Below are positions 1 to 8,496 of a DNA stretch of 64,000 nucleotides, in pieces. A program made the position numbers and the translations under genes. The DNA lies in the NCBI GenBank assembly GCA_963693105.1, contig OY843752.1, positions 620,001-684,000 of the forward strand, in the 5' to 3' direction. This DNA comes from Oxydemutator sp963693105 (GTDB lineage Bacteria; Pseudomonadota; Gammaproteobacteria; Poriferisulfidales; Oxydemutatoraceae). The stretch's first letter is position 1, and each line of letters starts with the position of its first letter. The notes under the pieces are model-generated. The model ran no database searches, had not been told where the DNA came from, and worked only from the letters and a program-made list of their open reading frames with translations.

Positions 1-456
1 CGGTGGCGAGGCCAGGTCTCTCGCGCACTCGTCGGACGACACCAGCACCTCCAGCCCGCGCCGCTTTTTTTTCGACTCCAGCCTGCCCATGAAAAAGTGG
101 GGGGCGCCGCCGATGCCGAAGCCGCCCGAGTAAACGTAACCGCGCGGGTTCATCCAGCGGTTGATCGCGCCGGTCTCGAAGGGGTCGAATTCGCGCCCGT
201 CGGCGCACAGTGGCCGGTAAGGGCGCTGCTCCATGCTTTCCCACCAGGCCTCGCGTTCGCTCAGCCACTCGCCGAGGTCGTCTTTCGGCAGCAGATCGTC
301 AAAGCCGTAGCCCTTCTCCCAGCGGTAGTATTCACGCATCTTGAGCAGATAAACGCACATCGTGTAATTGCAGGCGTGGCGGGCGTCGGATAAACCGCAG
401 TTGTACTGCACCGTCTCGCACAGAGTGTCGGATTCGCGGTCGTGCGTCTCATTCAT
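1..456 (-). CDS. Conserved hypothetical (Sfum_1244-like), 3' end off the window
   Basis: An open frame of 152 codons runs leftward from an ATG at 456 and leaves the window without a stop, so the C-terminus is missing. The N-terminus carries CGLSDARHACNYT followed by a YLLKMREYYRWEKG-type stretch and several Trp/Tyr-rich segments. From memory this pattern matches the Sfum_1244 family of uncharacterised bacterial proteins; no function is known to me. It is divergent from the gene at 504, and a TATAAT-like box lies in the short gap at 467-472. Codon use matches the neighbours. No signal peptide or membrane segment is seen. Confidence 0.6.
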   Translation of the reverse strand, partial: MNETHDRESDTLCETVQYNCGLSDARHACNYTMCVYLLKMREYYRWEKGYGFDDLLPKDDLGEWLSEREAWWESMEQRPYRPLCADGREFDPFETGAINRWMNPRGYVYSGGFGIGGAPHFFMGRLESKKKRRGLEVLVSSDECARDLASPP

Positions 457-503
457 GGGCGGCCCGTTATAATACTACACCGCAAACCCACGCCACCCGC
501 ACG

Positions 504-1052
504 ATGCCCCCGCGACTGAAAACCAGATGGAACCGCGCCGATTCGGCGCACGATTGCCGCGCCACCGCCGGCGCCATCGGCGTCAACCTCTGGCGGATTA
601 CGACCGAGTGCCTGTTGAATCTGGAAAACGAGGGGTTTGAAACGCGCGACAATGCACAGCGGCTGGACGCCATATCGGAGTTTGCGGCTTTCGCGCTGCA
701 CCTGCTCGACCGCCACGCGTACTCCAGGCTGGACGACATCGGGCGCGCGGCGCTGATCGAGGCGACGGCGCGGCGCTTCGGCGAAATCATCGAGGACAAC
801 CGTCTCGACACTTCCGGCGGCGGCGACCACCTGCGGCGCTTCATTGACCTGGTCAACCGGCGCGCCGACGAGTACGCCGGGTGCGGTTACGACGACGCCG
901 AGGGTCCGGATTTTACGATGAAGTGCCTGCTCGGCAACCATCTGCGCGATGCGATGGACGAAAAGCACCGGCGCTGGATACCGGATTACGTCATTGATAT
1001 GGAAGCGCCGGCGTTGTACAAGGCATTGCGCCGCGCCGCTTCAATGATTTAG
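504..1052 (+). CDS. Hypothetical helical protein, 182 aa
   Basis: I do not recognise this protein. It is predicted mostly helical from its Ala/Leu/Glu/Arg pattern, without signal peptide or membrane segment. It begins at the ATG at 504, shortly after the divergent start of the Sfum_1244-like gene. Its stop codon overlaps that of the convergent small gene ending at 1049. Codon usage (GC-rich third positions) matches neighbouring real genes, and the long overlapping frames on the other strand look like shadows. Possible cytosolic protein of unknown role. Confidence 0.55.
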   Translation: MPPRLKTRWNRADSAHDCRATAGAIGVNLWRITTECLLNLENEGFETRDNAQRLDAISEFAAFALHLLDRHAYSRLDDIGRAALIEATARRFGEIIEDNRLDTSGGGDHLRRFIDLVNRRADEYAGCGYDDAEGPDFTMKCLLGNHLRDAMDEKHRRWIPDYVIDMEAPALYKALRRAASMI

Positions 1053-1252
1053 CCCGCTTTCCCGGCCCACGTCCGGAAGTTGTCGGCGTTTTTCTCCTCT
1101 CCGTCTTTGCGCCCGGCGGTGTAGGCGTCGCCGGCGCGTTGCTCTTCACGCGCAGGATGTCCCAGATAGCCGCTTTGCCAGCCGAGAACGTAGTCGGGAT
1201 CGACGCCCGCTTCTTCCATCCGCGTCACCGCGTCTCTGTAAAATTGATTCAT
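1049..1252 (-). CDS. Small hypothetical protein, 67 aa
   Basis: The start is set at the ATG at 1252 because an AAGGAG Shine-Dalgarno lies about 8 nt upstream; the longer frame to 1321 lacks such a site. The product has a YRDAV...DPDYVLGWQSGYL core and a C-terminal AYTAGRKDGEEKNAD segment. This loosely recalls the repeated Gly/Arg pattern of ribosome modulation factor-like small proteins, but the resemblance is too weak for a call. It follows the TrpD-like gene on the same strand and may be the last gene of that leftward operon. Confidence 0.5.
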   Translation of the reverse strand: MNQFYRDAVTRMEEAGVDPDYVLGWQSGYLGHPAREEQRAGDAYTAGRKDGEEKNADNFRTWAGKAG

Positions 1253-1290
1253 CGTTGTTTCTCCTTGACTGTGGGTGAACCGAATTCGGT

Positions 1291-2424
1291 TCAGGCGAGG
1301 GCCGCCTGAAAACGTTTCCATGCCTCGCCGTTGTCCAACTGCGCGGCGATGGCGTCGGCGGCGTTTTTCATCGAGGTGTGGCGCTGCAGGTGGGTCAGCA
1401 CGATGGCGCCGCTGTAAATCAGGCAGTCGCGCGCCGCCCCCGGCTTGCCCTGCAAGGCGTCCATGCCGGCGTCGGCGGCGCTTTGCGACAGCGCCCCGAT
1501 GTCAACATCGGCGGCGATTGCATCGCCTTCCGCCGCCGCCGGCGGCAAATCGTCGGGCAGCGGCACACCGCGCGATGTCTGCCGGATTCCGATTGCGAGC
1601 GGGTCGAGTTCGCGCATCCGCTCTTCGCCCTCGCCGTGGTATTCGTGCAGTCTTGCCGGTTGCTTCAGCGACGGCGTGATGCCGCCTTCGCTGCCGCGCA
1701 CGACGGCGGCGGAATCGAAACCGGCGAATTTCGCCAGGTCGAGATAAATCGGCGGATAGGCTTTGTGTACGTAGCCGGTAACCAGGTGTGTGCTGCGGCG
1801 CCCGCGTATCGGGCCGGTGAGCACCTCGACGGTCGTCAGCAGCGGGCGCTTGACAATCCGGGTGCGCAGCGATGTCAGGTCGTGCAGCGCCGGGCAGAAG
1901 CGGCTCTGATCCACGTAAGCCCAGCCGATGTCTTTCAGTTGCGCCGCCGCCTGTTGCGCCGACAGTCTGACATCCGCGCCGGCGGCGCGCAGAACCGTAT
2001 GGTGGGTGGCGCCGTATTTCGGGCCGACGCACTCAAGGCCGTGGCAGAACGCGGCCACGTCGCAGGCCGCCAGCAGCGCCGGCAGAAAAGGCGCGACCGG
2101 CAGGCTGCGCAGGAAGCCGTCGTAGGGGTCGGCGATGTCCACCACCTGTTCAACGGGCGCGGTGACCGTGTCCGTCGTTTCACGAATCGCCTGCAGTACG
2201 CCCCGGTTTTCCTCGCGGGTCTCGCGCTTCATTCGAAGCGCAATCAGGAAAACCGCGGTCTGCACCGGGTCCGCTCCATTCTCCAGTATCGACTCCATCG
2301 CCGCGCGGGCTTCCTCGAACGCAAGGTCCTTGCTGTATTCCGGGCCGGTCGCGACTTTCTGGATACAGTGGCGCAGAATCAGGCGCCCGGCGCGGCTTTC
2401 TTCAATCTCCATTCTGTTTGCCAT
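1291..2424 (-). CDS. Anthranilate phosphoribosyltransferase-like protein (TrpD2/YbiB group)
   Basis: This 377-residue protein has the fold signature of glycosyltransferase family 3 nucleoside/anthranilate phosphoribosyltransferases: an N-terminal helical domain, then a segment VDIADPYDGFLRSLPVAPF replacing the GTGGD loop of TrpD, and GLECVGPKYGATHHTVLRAAG where TrpD has its anthranilate-binding region. The changed loop and the absence of trp genes nearby argue for a TrpD paralogue rather than a tryptophan-biosynthesis enzyme. It starts 1 nt after the suhB stop on the same strand, so it is co-transcribed with suhB. The true substrate is unknown; DNA/RNA-binding YbiB-like behaviour is another possibility. 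Confidence 0.65.
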   Translation of the reverse strand: MANRMEIEESRAGRLILRHCIQKVATGPEYSKDLAFEEARAAMESILENGADPVQTAVFLIALRMKRETREENRGVLQAIRETTDTVTAPVEQVVDIADPYDGFLRSLPVAPFLPALLAACDVAAFCHGLECVGPKYGATHHTVLRAAGADVRLSAQQAAAQLKDIGWAYVDQSRFCPALHDLTSLRTRIVKRPLLTTVEVLTGPIRGRRSTHLVTGYVHKAYPPIYLDLAKFAGFDSAAVVRGSEGGITPSLKQPARLHEYHGEGEERMRELDPLAIGIRQTSRGVPLPDDLPPAAAEGDAIAADVDIGALSQSAADAGMDALQGKPGAARDCLIYSGAIVLTHLQRHTSMKNAADAIAAQLDNGEAWKRFQAALA

Positions 2425-2425
2425 T

Positions 2426-3202
2426 TTATCGCAGTTGGTCCGACATCGTCTTGAACAATGCGGGGCCGGCGGCGAGAATGTTGCCGGACTTCAGACAATC
2501 GCCGTCGCCGTCCGGCTCGCCGACCATGCCGCCGGCTTCGCGCACAATGACCATGCCCGCGGCGATGTCCCAGGGCCTGAGTCCGAACTCCCAGAATCCG
2601 TCGAGCCGCGCGCAGGCGACATAGGCCAGGTCGAGCGCCGCCGCCCCCGCCCGGCGGATGCCGGCGGCCTCGCCCGCGATGCCGCGGAAGGTCCGGAGAT
2701 AGGCGTCGAGGTCCTGGTCGTCGCGGTAGGGAATGCCGGTGCCGATCAGCGAGTCGTCGAGCCGCGGTCGCGACGACACCCGGATTTTGCGTTGGTTCAG
2801 GGTTGCGCCTTCGCCCTGCGCGGCCATAAACAGTTCGTTTTTGAACGGGTCGAAGATTGCGCCGACGACCGGCGCGCCCTTGTGCAGCAGCGCGATGGAA
2901 ATGGCGCAATGAGGAAAGCCGTGGATGAAGTTGATGGTGCCGTCCAGGGGGTCTATGACCCACTGCCATTCACTATCCACCGCATCGTTGCCACCGCTTT
3001 CCTCGGACAGGATGGCGTGGTCCGGAAAGGCGTGTTGCAGTTCCTCGACGATCGCCCTTTCGCACTCCAGGTCCACATTGCTGACCGGGTCGTTGCGTCC
3101 CTTGTCATGCGTCCTGATTTCGTGCAGGCGTCCGGCGTGGCGCATGACAATCCGCCCCGCGTCCAGCGCCGCTTTCCCGGCAATGTTCAGGTATGGCTTC
3201 AA
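2426..3202 (-). CDS. suhB: Inositol-1-monophosphatase family protein SuhB
   Basis: The 258-residue protein has the metal-binding motifs of the inositol monophosphatase family in order: the Glu pair in ILSEESGG, the WVIDPLDGTINF motif, and the C-terminal PWDIAAGMVIVREAGG motif. Length matches E. coli SuhB (about 267). It would hydrolyse inositol-1-phosphate and, in gammaproteobacteria, may also act in rRNA antitermination complexes. The start is a TTG at 3202 that overlaps the TGA of the XRE gene, so it is translationally coupled. Next in the operon is the TrpD-like gene. Confidence 0.9.
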   Translation of the reverse strand: MKPYLNIAGKAALDAGRIVMRHAGRLHEIRTHDKGRNDPVSNVDLECERAIVEELQHAFPDHAILSEESGGNDAVDSEWQWVIDPLDGTINFIHGFPHCAISIALLHKGAPVVGAIFDPFKNELFMAAQGEGATLNQRKIRVSSRPRLDDSLIGTGIPYRDDQDLDAYLRTFRGIAGEAAGIRRAGAAALDLAYVACARLDGFWEFGLRPWDIAAGMVIVREAGGMVGEPDGDGDCLKSGNILAAGPALFKTMSDQLR

Positions 3203-3681
3203 CGGCCCCTTTTTTTGCGGCTTCCCGCTTCATAGGCAATCTGCCGTGCCAGTTCCATAAACAACTCCCGGATGACCGGCGACTTGATTCTCCTGAACGT
3301 CCGGAGCAAATCCTCGGTGAGGAGGTTCTCAAGCTGGAGGGCGGAGACGGTACGCGGTTCGTAGTTCTCCTCCGGTTCCGTCACAACGGTGATATCCGGT
3401 TGCAACTCCCGTCGCTGCAAGCCGGCGAAGAACCACTGCAACGGCGTGTTCGTCGAAAACGCAATCAGAAAGAGCTGCGAAGCACGGATGTTGTTGACGC
3501 CGTTCTCAAAATAGGAAATCTGCTGGCCGCCGACCCCGAGAATCCGGCCAAAATCGGCAAGCGCTTTTCCATGGTAGCTGCGCAGACACTTGATTTGCTG
3601 CCCGATGTGGTGGTTGACCTTGCGCTGAACCGCGGAATTGGCCGGCTTCTTATATTTGTTTTTTTTGATTGTGATAGACAA
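3199..3681 (-). CDS. XRE-family helix-turn-helix regulator, 160 aa
   Basis: The N-terminal half contains an XRE/Cro-type helix-turn-helix (VNHHIGQQIKCLRSYHGKAL then GRILGVGGQQISYFENGVN). The C-terminal half is unique and helical. The start is the TTG at 3681, because a perfect AGGAGG lies 6 nt upstream; the longer in-frame extension overlaps the glycosyltransferase and is compositionally a shadow. The first 30 nt overlap the 3' end of the glycosyltransferase gene, and the stop overlaps the suhB start. It is thus embedded in an enzyme operon that it may control. Confidence 0.8.
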   Translation of the reverse strand: MSITIKKNKYKKPANSAVQRKVNHHIGQQIKCLRSYHGKALADFGRILGVGGQQISYFENGVNNIRASQLFLIAFSTNTPLQWFFAGLQRRELQPDITVVTEPEENYEPRTVSALQLENLLTEDLLRTFRRIKSPVIRELFMELARQIAYEAGSRKKRGR

Positions 3682-5821
3682 TGTCGTCCTCCTTTTTTTG
3701 TTTGAGTAGTTGTTTTTTCTTGTGGTAAAGATGGTCCGCGAAAGACGCGGCCAGACCGGTGCGCCGCAGCAGCGGTATCGCCGGACGGGCGAAAGGCAGC
3801 AACGGCAACAACGCCCACGAACCATTGCGCGGCGAAGCCCGCCAGGCCAGCGATCTTTTGAAGCATTCGCCGGCTTCGCTGAAGCGTTCCAGCGCAATCA
3901 TCTGCAGGCCCGCCAGGCGCCACAAGTCTCCCATCACCCGGCGGCGGATTTTTTTCGGAATGTGTCTGCGCGCACCGAACCGCTCAAGACAGTCCTCGCG
4001 GATATGCGCCCATCTTTGCAGGTAGTCGTCGTACCTGCGGTGGAGGCGCTCGACGGCGTCTCCGTCGGTGAAGGTGACCGTGCATCGCGGCACATACAGC
4101 CATTCGCCGAGATGGGCGAGGCGCGTGAAAAGTTCGCTGTCGTGGCCGGTTGGCAGGGTTTCGTTGAAGCCGCCGAGTTCCCTGACGAAGCCGGCGCGAA
4201 ACAACGTGCATGAAGCGATGCCGGCGCCTTCGGTGAAAAACCATTGCCACGGGTTTTCGGGCAGTTCGCTCTGGTCTATGAATTCCTCCGCCTGTCGCAC
4301 GCCATCGGGCGCTGCAAGCGCGTAGCGTATCAGGCGGTCGGTGCTGGCCGCCACCGCGCGCGGCGCGGCGGCGAGCGCGGCGGAGGTTTTTTCGAGAAAA
4401 GACGGCGGCGGGGAATCATCGGAGTCGAGAAAATAAACCAATTCGCAGTCACCGGCTTGTGAGAAGCCATGGTTTCTCGCGGCTGCCGCTCCCCGGTTGA
4501 AGTCGTGCACCAGCAGCCGCGTCTCGAAGGGGCGCTCCGTTTGTTGCCGCCACCGGCGGACTTCTTCGGGCGTGCCGTCGTCTGAGCCATCGTCCACGAC
4601 GACGACCCGGTGAGGCGGTTGCGTCTGGGCGCCGATCCGGTCGAGCACCCGCCGAATCAGGCCGGCGCGGTTGAAGACGGGGACAATGACGGCGATTTTC
4701 ATGCGATCATCGGAGTGCGGTTGAGTCCGGCGGGCGCTTTTTTCCGCCGTTTGCCGCGGCAGTTCATCATTACGCTGTATCGCGGAATCGGGCGTCGGCA
4801 ATTTTTCGGTTTTTTGTTTGAGCAGCCGCTTTTTCTTGTGGCTGAAATGGTCCGCAAAAGTCGCGACCAGGCCGGTGCGCCGCAGCAGCGGCATGGCCGG
4901 GCGGGCCAGAGGCAGCAGTGCCAGCAGCGCCCACGAGCGGTTGCGCGGCGAGGTCCGCCAGGCCAGCGACCTTCTGAAACATTCGCCGGCCTCGCCGAAA
5001 CGCTCCAGCGCAATCATCTGCAGGCCCGCCAGACACCAGGAATGTCCCATGATTTTGCAGCGGAGTTTTTTCGGGACATGCGCGCGTGCGCCGAAATGTT
5101 CAAGGCAGTCCTCGCGGACGCGGGCCCAGTCCCGCAGGTAGGCGTCGTGTCCGTGGTAGAGGTGCTTGTCGGCGTCTCCGCCGGTCATGGTCACCGTGCA
5201 TTGCGGCACATGCAGCCATTCGCCGAGATGGGCGAGGCGCGTGAAAAGTTCGCTGTCGTCGCAGGTCGGCAACGTCTCGTTGAAGCCGCCGAGTTCCCTG
5301 ACGAAGCCGGCGCGAAACAACGTGCATGAAGCGATGCCGGCGCCTTCGGTGAAAAACCATTGCCACGGGTTTTCGGGCAGTTCGCTCTGGTCTATGAATT
5401 CCTCCGCCTGTCGCACGCCATCGGGCGCTGCAAGCGCGTAGCGTATCAGGCGGTCGGTGCTGGCCGCCACCGCGCGCGGCGCGGCGGCGAGCGCGGCGGA
5501 GGTTTTTTCGAGAAAAGACGGCGGCGGGCAATCATCGGAGTCGAGAAAATAAACCAATTCGCAGTCATCGGCTTGCGAAAGGCCGTGGTTCCTCGCGGCC
5601 GGCGGCCCCCGGTTGAAGTCGTGCACCAGCAGCTGCGTCTCGAAAGGGCGCTTTGTTTGTTGCCGCCACCGGCGGACTTCTTCGGGCGTACCGTCGTCTG
5701 AGCCATCGTCCACGACGACGACCCGGTGGGGCGGTTGCGTCTGGGCGCCGACATGGTCGAGCACCCGGTGAATCAGACCGGCGCGGTTGAAAACGGGGAT
5801 AATGATGGCGATTTCTGGCAT
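3650..5821 (-). CDS. Tandem-duplicated family 2 glycosyltransferase, 723 aa
   Basis: The protein contains two GT-A (family 2) glycosyltransferase units fused in one frame, residues about 1-373 and 374-723. Each begins with an IPVFNRAGLI-type strand, has a VVVVDDGSDDGTPEEVRRW nucleotide-binding segment and a FLDSDD metal-binding DxD motif, then a long helical tail ending in a Lys-rich stretch. The second unit starts at an internal Met (ATG at 4702) with no clear ribosome-binding site, so a fused product is favoured. It likely transfers sugars to a cell-surface glycan; donor and acceptor are unknown. It is the first gene of the operon leading to suhB and is divergent from iscR. Confidence 0.85.
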   Translation of the reverse strand: MPEIAIIIPVFNRAGLIHRVLDHVGAQTQPPHRVVVVDDGSDDGTPEEVRRWRQQTKRPFETQLLVHDFNRGPPAARNHGLSQADDCELVYFLDSDDCPPPSFLEKTSAALAAAPRAVAASTDRLIRYALAAPDGVRQAEEFIDQSELPENPWQWFFTEGAGIASCTLFRAGFVRELGGFNETLPTCDDSELFTRLAHLGEWLHVPQCTVTMTGGDADKHLYHGHDAYLRDWARVREDCLEHFGARAHVPKKLRCKIMGHSWCLAGLQMIALERFGEAGECFRRSLAWRTSPRNRSWALLALLPLARPAMPLLRRTGLVATFADHFSHKKKRLLKQKTEKLPTPDSAIQRNDELPRQTAEKSARRTQPHSDDRMKIAVIVPVFNRAGLIRRVLDRIGAQTQPPHRVVVVDDGSDDGTPEEVRRWRQQTERPFETRLLVHDFNRGAAAARNHGFSQAGDCELVYFLDSDDSPPPSFLEKTSAALAAAPRAVAASTDRLIRYALAAPDGVRQAEEFIDQSELPENPWQWFFTEGAGIASCTLFRAGFVRELGGFNETLPTGHDSELFTRLAHLGEWLYVPRCTVTFTDGDAVERLHRRYDDYLQRWAHIREDCLERFGARRHIPKKIRRRVMGDLWRLAGLQMIALERFSEAGECFKRSLAWRASPRNGSWALLPLLPFARPAIPLLRRTGLAASFADHLYHKKKQLLKQKKEDDIVYHNQKKQI
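3650..5821. repeat. Direct duplication of a 1.1 kb glycosyltransferase module
   Basis: The two halves of the glycosyltransferase gene are direct repeats offset by about 1,116 nt. A 252 bp block is identical between 4161-4412 and 5277-5528, while flanking parts of the units have diverged. The identity at synonymous positions indicates recent duplication or gene conversion across the central block. Confidence 0.9.
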
Positions 5822-5878
5822 GGATGCCTGGCAATAAAGCGATAATTCTACTTGATTTTCTGGAGGGTGGGCGGATTG

Positions 5879-5907
5879 TTGACTAAAATAGTCAGGTATA
5901 ATATATT
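5879..5907 (+). promoter_or_regulatory. iscR promoter with palindromic Rrf2/IscR-type operator
   Basis: TTGACT (5879-5884) and TATATT (5902-5907) are separated by 17 nt. A perfect inverted repeat TGACTA-AAA-TAGTCA (5880-5894) overlaps the -35 box. This is the arrangement expected for autorepression by holo-IscR, though the site was not matched to a weight matrix. A GAGGAG ribosome-binding site follows at 5918-5923 before the iscR ATG at 5929. Confidence 0.75.
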
Positions 5908-5928
5908 ACACCACAGCGAGGAGATGCC

Positions 5929-6426
5929 ATGAGATTGACGACCAAAGGACGCTATGCGGTCACGGCGATGACTGATTTGGCGCTGCACCAGCATGAAAAC
6001 GGCGGGCGACCGGTGTCGTTGTCCGACATCGCCGAACGACAGAGCATTCCGGCCGCTTATCTGGGGCGCCTGTTTGTCGGCTTGCGCAATCACGGCCTGG
6101 TGGAGAGCCAGCGCGGGCCGGGTGGCGGTTACCGGCTGGCGAGAACCGCCGGCGAGATTTCAGTCGCCGATATGATTGCGGCCGTGGACGAGAGAACGGA
6201 CAACACCCGCTGCCGCGGACAAGTCAACTGCCAGGACAACCACAAGTGCCTGACCCACGTGCTGTGGAGTGATCTGAGCCGCCGCATCCAGAATGTGCTG
6301 TCCGATATCTGTTTGTCGGATGTCGTCTCCGATGCGCAGGTGCTCGCGGTGGCCGAGAGGCAGGACGCGATGGCGAAGAATCGCGGTGCAGCCGCCGCGG
6401 TGCAGTGGCACGAACAACCCTGCTGA
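5929..6426 (+). CDS. iscR: Iron-sulfur cluster regulator IscR (Rrf2 family)
   Basis: Rrf2-type winged helix at residues 1-80 (MRLTTKGRYAVTAMTDLA, then RGPGGGYRLAR wing). The [2Fe-2S] ligands are all present: Cys95, Cys101, Cys107 and His110 have the same spacing as Cys92/98/104/His107 of E. coli IscR. It represses isc when holding a cluster and is derepressed by iron or oxidative stress. It is the first gene of the isc operon, preceded by its own promoter-operator, and ends 28 nt before iscS. Confidence 0.97.
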   Translation: MRLTTKGRYAVTAMTDLALHQHENGGRPVSLSDIAERQSIPAAYLGRLFVGLRNHGLVESQRGPGGGYRLARTAGEISVADMIAAVDERTDNTRCRGQVNCQDNHKCLTHVLWSDLSRRIQNVLSDICLSDVVSDAQVLAVAERQDAMAKNRGAAAAVQWHEQPC

Positions 6427-6454
6427 CAGAACAGCACGGCAACAGGAACAAGCA

Positions 6455-7681
6455 ATGGCAAACGAAGTGAAATTACCGATTTATCTCGACTACAGCGCGA
6501 CCACGCCGGTGGACGAGCGCGTCGCCGGGAAGATGATGCGCTACATGAAAATGGGCGATGTTTTCGGCAACCCGGCATCGCGCAGCCACTCGTTCGGGTG
6601 GCAGAGCGAGAAAGCCGTGGACGAGGCGCGCCAACAGGTCGCGGCGCTGGTGAACGCCGACCCGCGCGAGATCGTCTGGACCAGCGGCGCGACCGAGTCG
6701 GACAATCTGGCGATCAAGGGTGCGGCGCATTTTTACGGCAAGCGGGGCAAGCACGTCGTCACCGTCAAGACCGAGCACAAAGCGGTGCTCGACACCTGCC
6801 GCCAACTTGAAAAGGAAGGGTTCGAGGTGACCTATCTGGAGCCGCAGGACAACGGCCTGCTCGACCTGGACGCCGTATCGCAGGCGTTGCGCGACGACAC
6901 CACGGTGCTGTCGGTGATGCACGTCAACAACGAAATCGGCGTGATTCAGGATTTGACCGCGCTTGGAGAGATTGCGCGTGAAAAAGGCGTCATCTTCCAC
7001 GTGGACGCGGCGCAGAGCGCCGGCAAGGTGCCGATTGATTTGCAGCGGTTGCCGGTTGACCTGATGAGTTTCTCGGCGCACAAGATTTACGGCCCCAAGG
7101 GCATCGGCGCGCTCTATGTCCGGCGCAAGCCGCGTGTGCGCGTCGAGGCGCAGATGCACGGCGGCGGCCACGAGCGCGGCATGCGCTCGGGCACGTTGGC
7201 GACGCACCAGATTGTCGGCATGGGCGAGGCTTTTGACATCGCCTCGAAGGAAATAGCGAACGAAAACGAGCGCATTCTTTCGCTCAGGAACCGCCTGTGG
7301 GAAGGCCTGAACCAGCTGGAGGAGGTCTATTGCAACGGCGACCTCGAACAGCGCGTCGCCGGCAATCTCAACGCCAGTTTCAATTTTGTCGAGGGTGAAT
7401 CGCTGATTATGTCGCTGAAGAATATCGCGGTGTCGAGCGGTTCGGCCTGCACTTCCGCGTCGCTGGAGCCGAGTTATGTGCTGCGCGCGCTGGGACGCAA
7501 CGATGAACTGGCGCACAGCTCGATTCGTTTTTCCATCGGCCGTTACACGACGGCGGCGGAAGTGGATTACACTGTGGACCTGGTCAAGGAGTCGGTCATC
7601 CGGCTGCGTGAATTGTCGCCTTTGTGGGAGATGTACCAAGATGGCGTGGACCTCGAAAAAGTCGAATGGGCTACCCATTGA
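6455..7681 (+). CDS. iscS: Cysteine desulfurase IscS
   Basis: The 408-residue protein is close to E. coli IscS (404). The PLP lysine is Lys210 in SFSAHKIYGPKG, and the persulfide-forming cysteine is Cys332 in the flexible loop SGSACTSASLEPS. The start at 6455 gives MANEVKLPIYLDYSATTP, the usual N-terminus. It converts cysteine to alanine and passes sulfane sulfur to IscU, and in most bacteria also to tRNA thiolation. It lies between iscR and iscU. Confidence 0.97.
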   Translation: MANEVKLPIYLDYSATTPVDERVAGKMMRYMKMGDVFGNPASRSHSFGWQSEKAVDEARQQVAALVNADPREIVWTSGATESDNLAIKGAAHFYGKRGKHVVTVKTEHKAVLDTCRQLEKEGFEVTYLEPQDNGLLDLDAVSQALRDDTTVLSVMHVNNEIGVIQDLTALGEIAREKGVIFHVDAAQSAGKVPIDLQRLPVDLMSFSAHKIYGPKGIGALYVRRKPRVRVEAQMHGGGHERGMRSGTLATHQIVGMGEAFDIASKEIANENERILSLRNRLWEGLNQLEEVYCNGDLEQRVAGNLNASFNFVEGESLIMSLKNIAVSSGSACTSASLEPSYVLRALGRNDELAHSSIRFSIGRYTTAAEVDYTVDLVKESVIRLRELSPLWEMYQDGVDLEKVEWATH

Positions 7682-7713
7682 CAACAAAAACCGGTATGGA
7701 GGAAAACTGAAAA

Positions 7714-8103
7714 ATGTCATACGGAAAAAAAGTTCTGGATCACTATGAGAATCCAAGGAATGTCGGCTCGCTCGACAAGGACGCCCCGAACGTCGGCACC
7801 GGCATGGTCGGTGCGCCGGCCTGCGGCGACGTCATGAAACTGCAAATCAAGGTGAACGACGACGGCGTCATCGAGGACGCCAGGTTCAAGACCTACGGTT
7901 GCGGTTCGGCCATCGCCTCTTCGAGTCTTCTGACCGAATGGGTGCGCGGTAAAACGCTGGACGAAGCGAGCAAAATCAAGAACATCGAGATTGTCGAGGA
8001 GCTGTCGCTGCCGCCGGTCAAGATTCATTGCTCGGTGCTGGCCGAGGACGCGATCAAGGCCGCAATCAAGGATTACAACGACAAGCAGTCCGGCGCCGGG
8101 TAA
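7714..8103 (+). CDS. iscU: Fe-S cluster scaffold IscU
   Basis: The 129-residue scaffold has the three cluster-ligand cysteines in canonical contexts: GAPACGDVM, TYGCGSAIASSS and LPPVKIHCSVLAEDA, with the HscA-recognition LPPVK motif intact. A GGAGG ribosome-binding site precedes the ATG. It assembles [2Fe-2S] clusters using sulfur from IscS and hands them on with HscA/HscB. Confidence 0.97.
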   Translation: MSYGKKVLDHYENPRNVGSLDKDAPNVGTGMVGAPACGDVMKLQIKVNDDGVIEDARFKTYGCGSAIASSSLLTEWVRGKTLDEASKIKNIEIVEELSLPPVKIHCSVLAEDAIKAAIKDYNDKQSGAG

Positions 8104-8111
8104 CCTCGCAG

Positions 8112-8435
8112 ATGGCCATTACCCTGACGTCCGCGGCTGCCGGCCGTGTGAAGAATTTTCTCAGGCAGCGCGGACGCGGCATCGGCGTGCGCCTCGGCGT
8201 CAAGACGACGGGCTGCTCCGGCCTGGCCTACACCATCGAGTACGCCGACCAGGTTGACGTGGACGACCAGGTGTTCGAGGACCAGGGCGTGAAGGTCCTG
8301 GTGGACGCCGCCAGTCTTGTTTATCTGGAAGGCACCGAAGTGGATTTCGGCAGAGAAGGGCTGAACGAAGGCTTTCAATTCAACAACCCCAACGAAAAAG
8401 ACCGCTGCGGCTGCGGAGAAAGTTTCTCCATCTGA
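8112..8435 (+). CDS. iscA: A-type Fe-S carrier IscA
   Basis: Starting at ATG 8112 the product is 107 residues, exactly the length of E. coli IscA, beginning MAITLTSAAAGRVKNF. The three conserved cysteines are present: one in TTGCSGLAY and two in DRCGCGESF near the C-terminus. It carries iron or nascent clusters to apo-targets. It follows iscU by 8 nt; the longer frame from 8028 overlaps iscU and is not supported. Confidence 0.96.
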   Translation: MAITLTSAAAGRVKNFLRQRGRGIGVRLGVKTTGCSGLAYTIEYADQVDVDDQVFEDQGVKVLVDAASLVYLEGTEVDFGREGLNEGFQFNNPNEKDRCGCGESFSI

Positions 8436-8496
8436 TTCACGGTTTTGTGCCTTGCGCCTGCGCCGGAAGTCTCCGGCGGCGGCGCGGAGTGAAAAG

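Noticed and set aside
3682..3897. N-terminal extension of the XRE regulator
   Set aside because: Lies antisense-free but within the glycosyltransferase coding region in another frame, is Arg/Cys-rich, and a perfect AGGAGG marks the TTG at 3681 instead.
6293..6454. Longer start for iscS reading into iscR
   Set aside because: It overlaps the iscR coding region in a different frame; ATG 6455 matches the family N-terminus.
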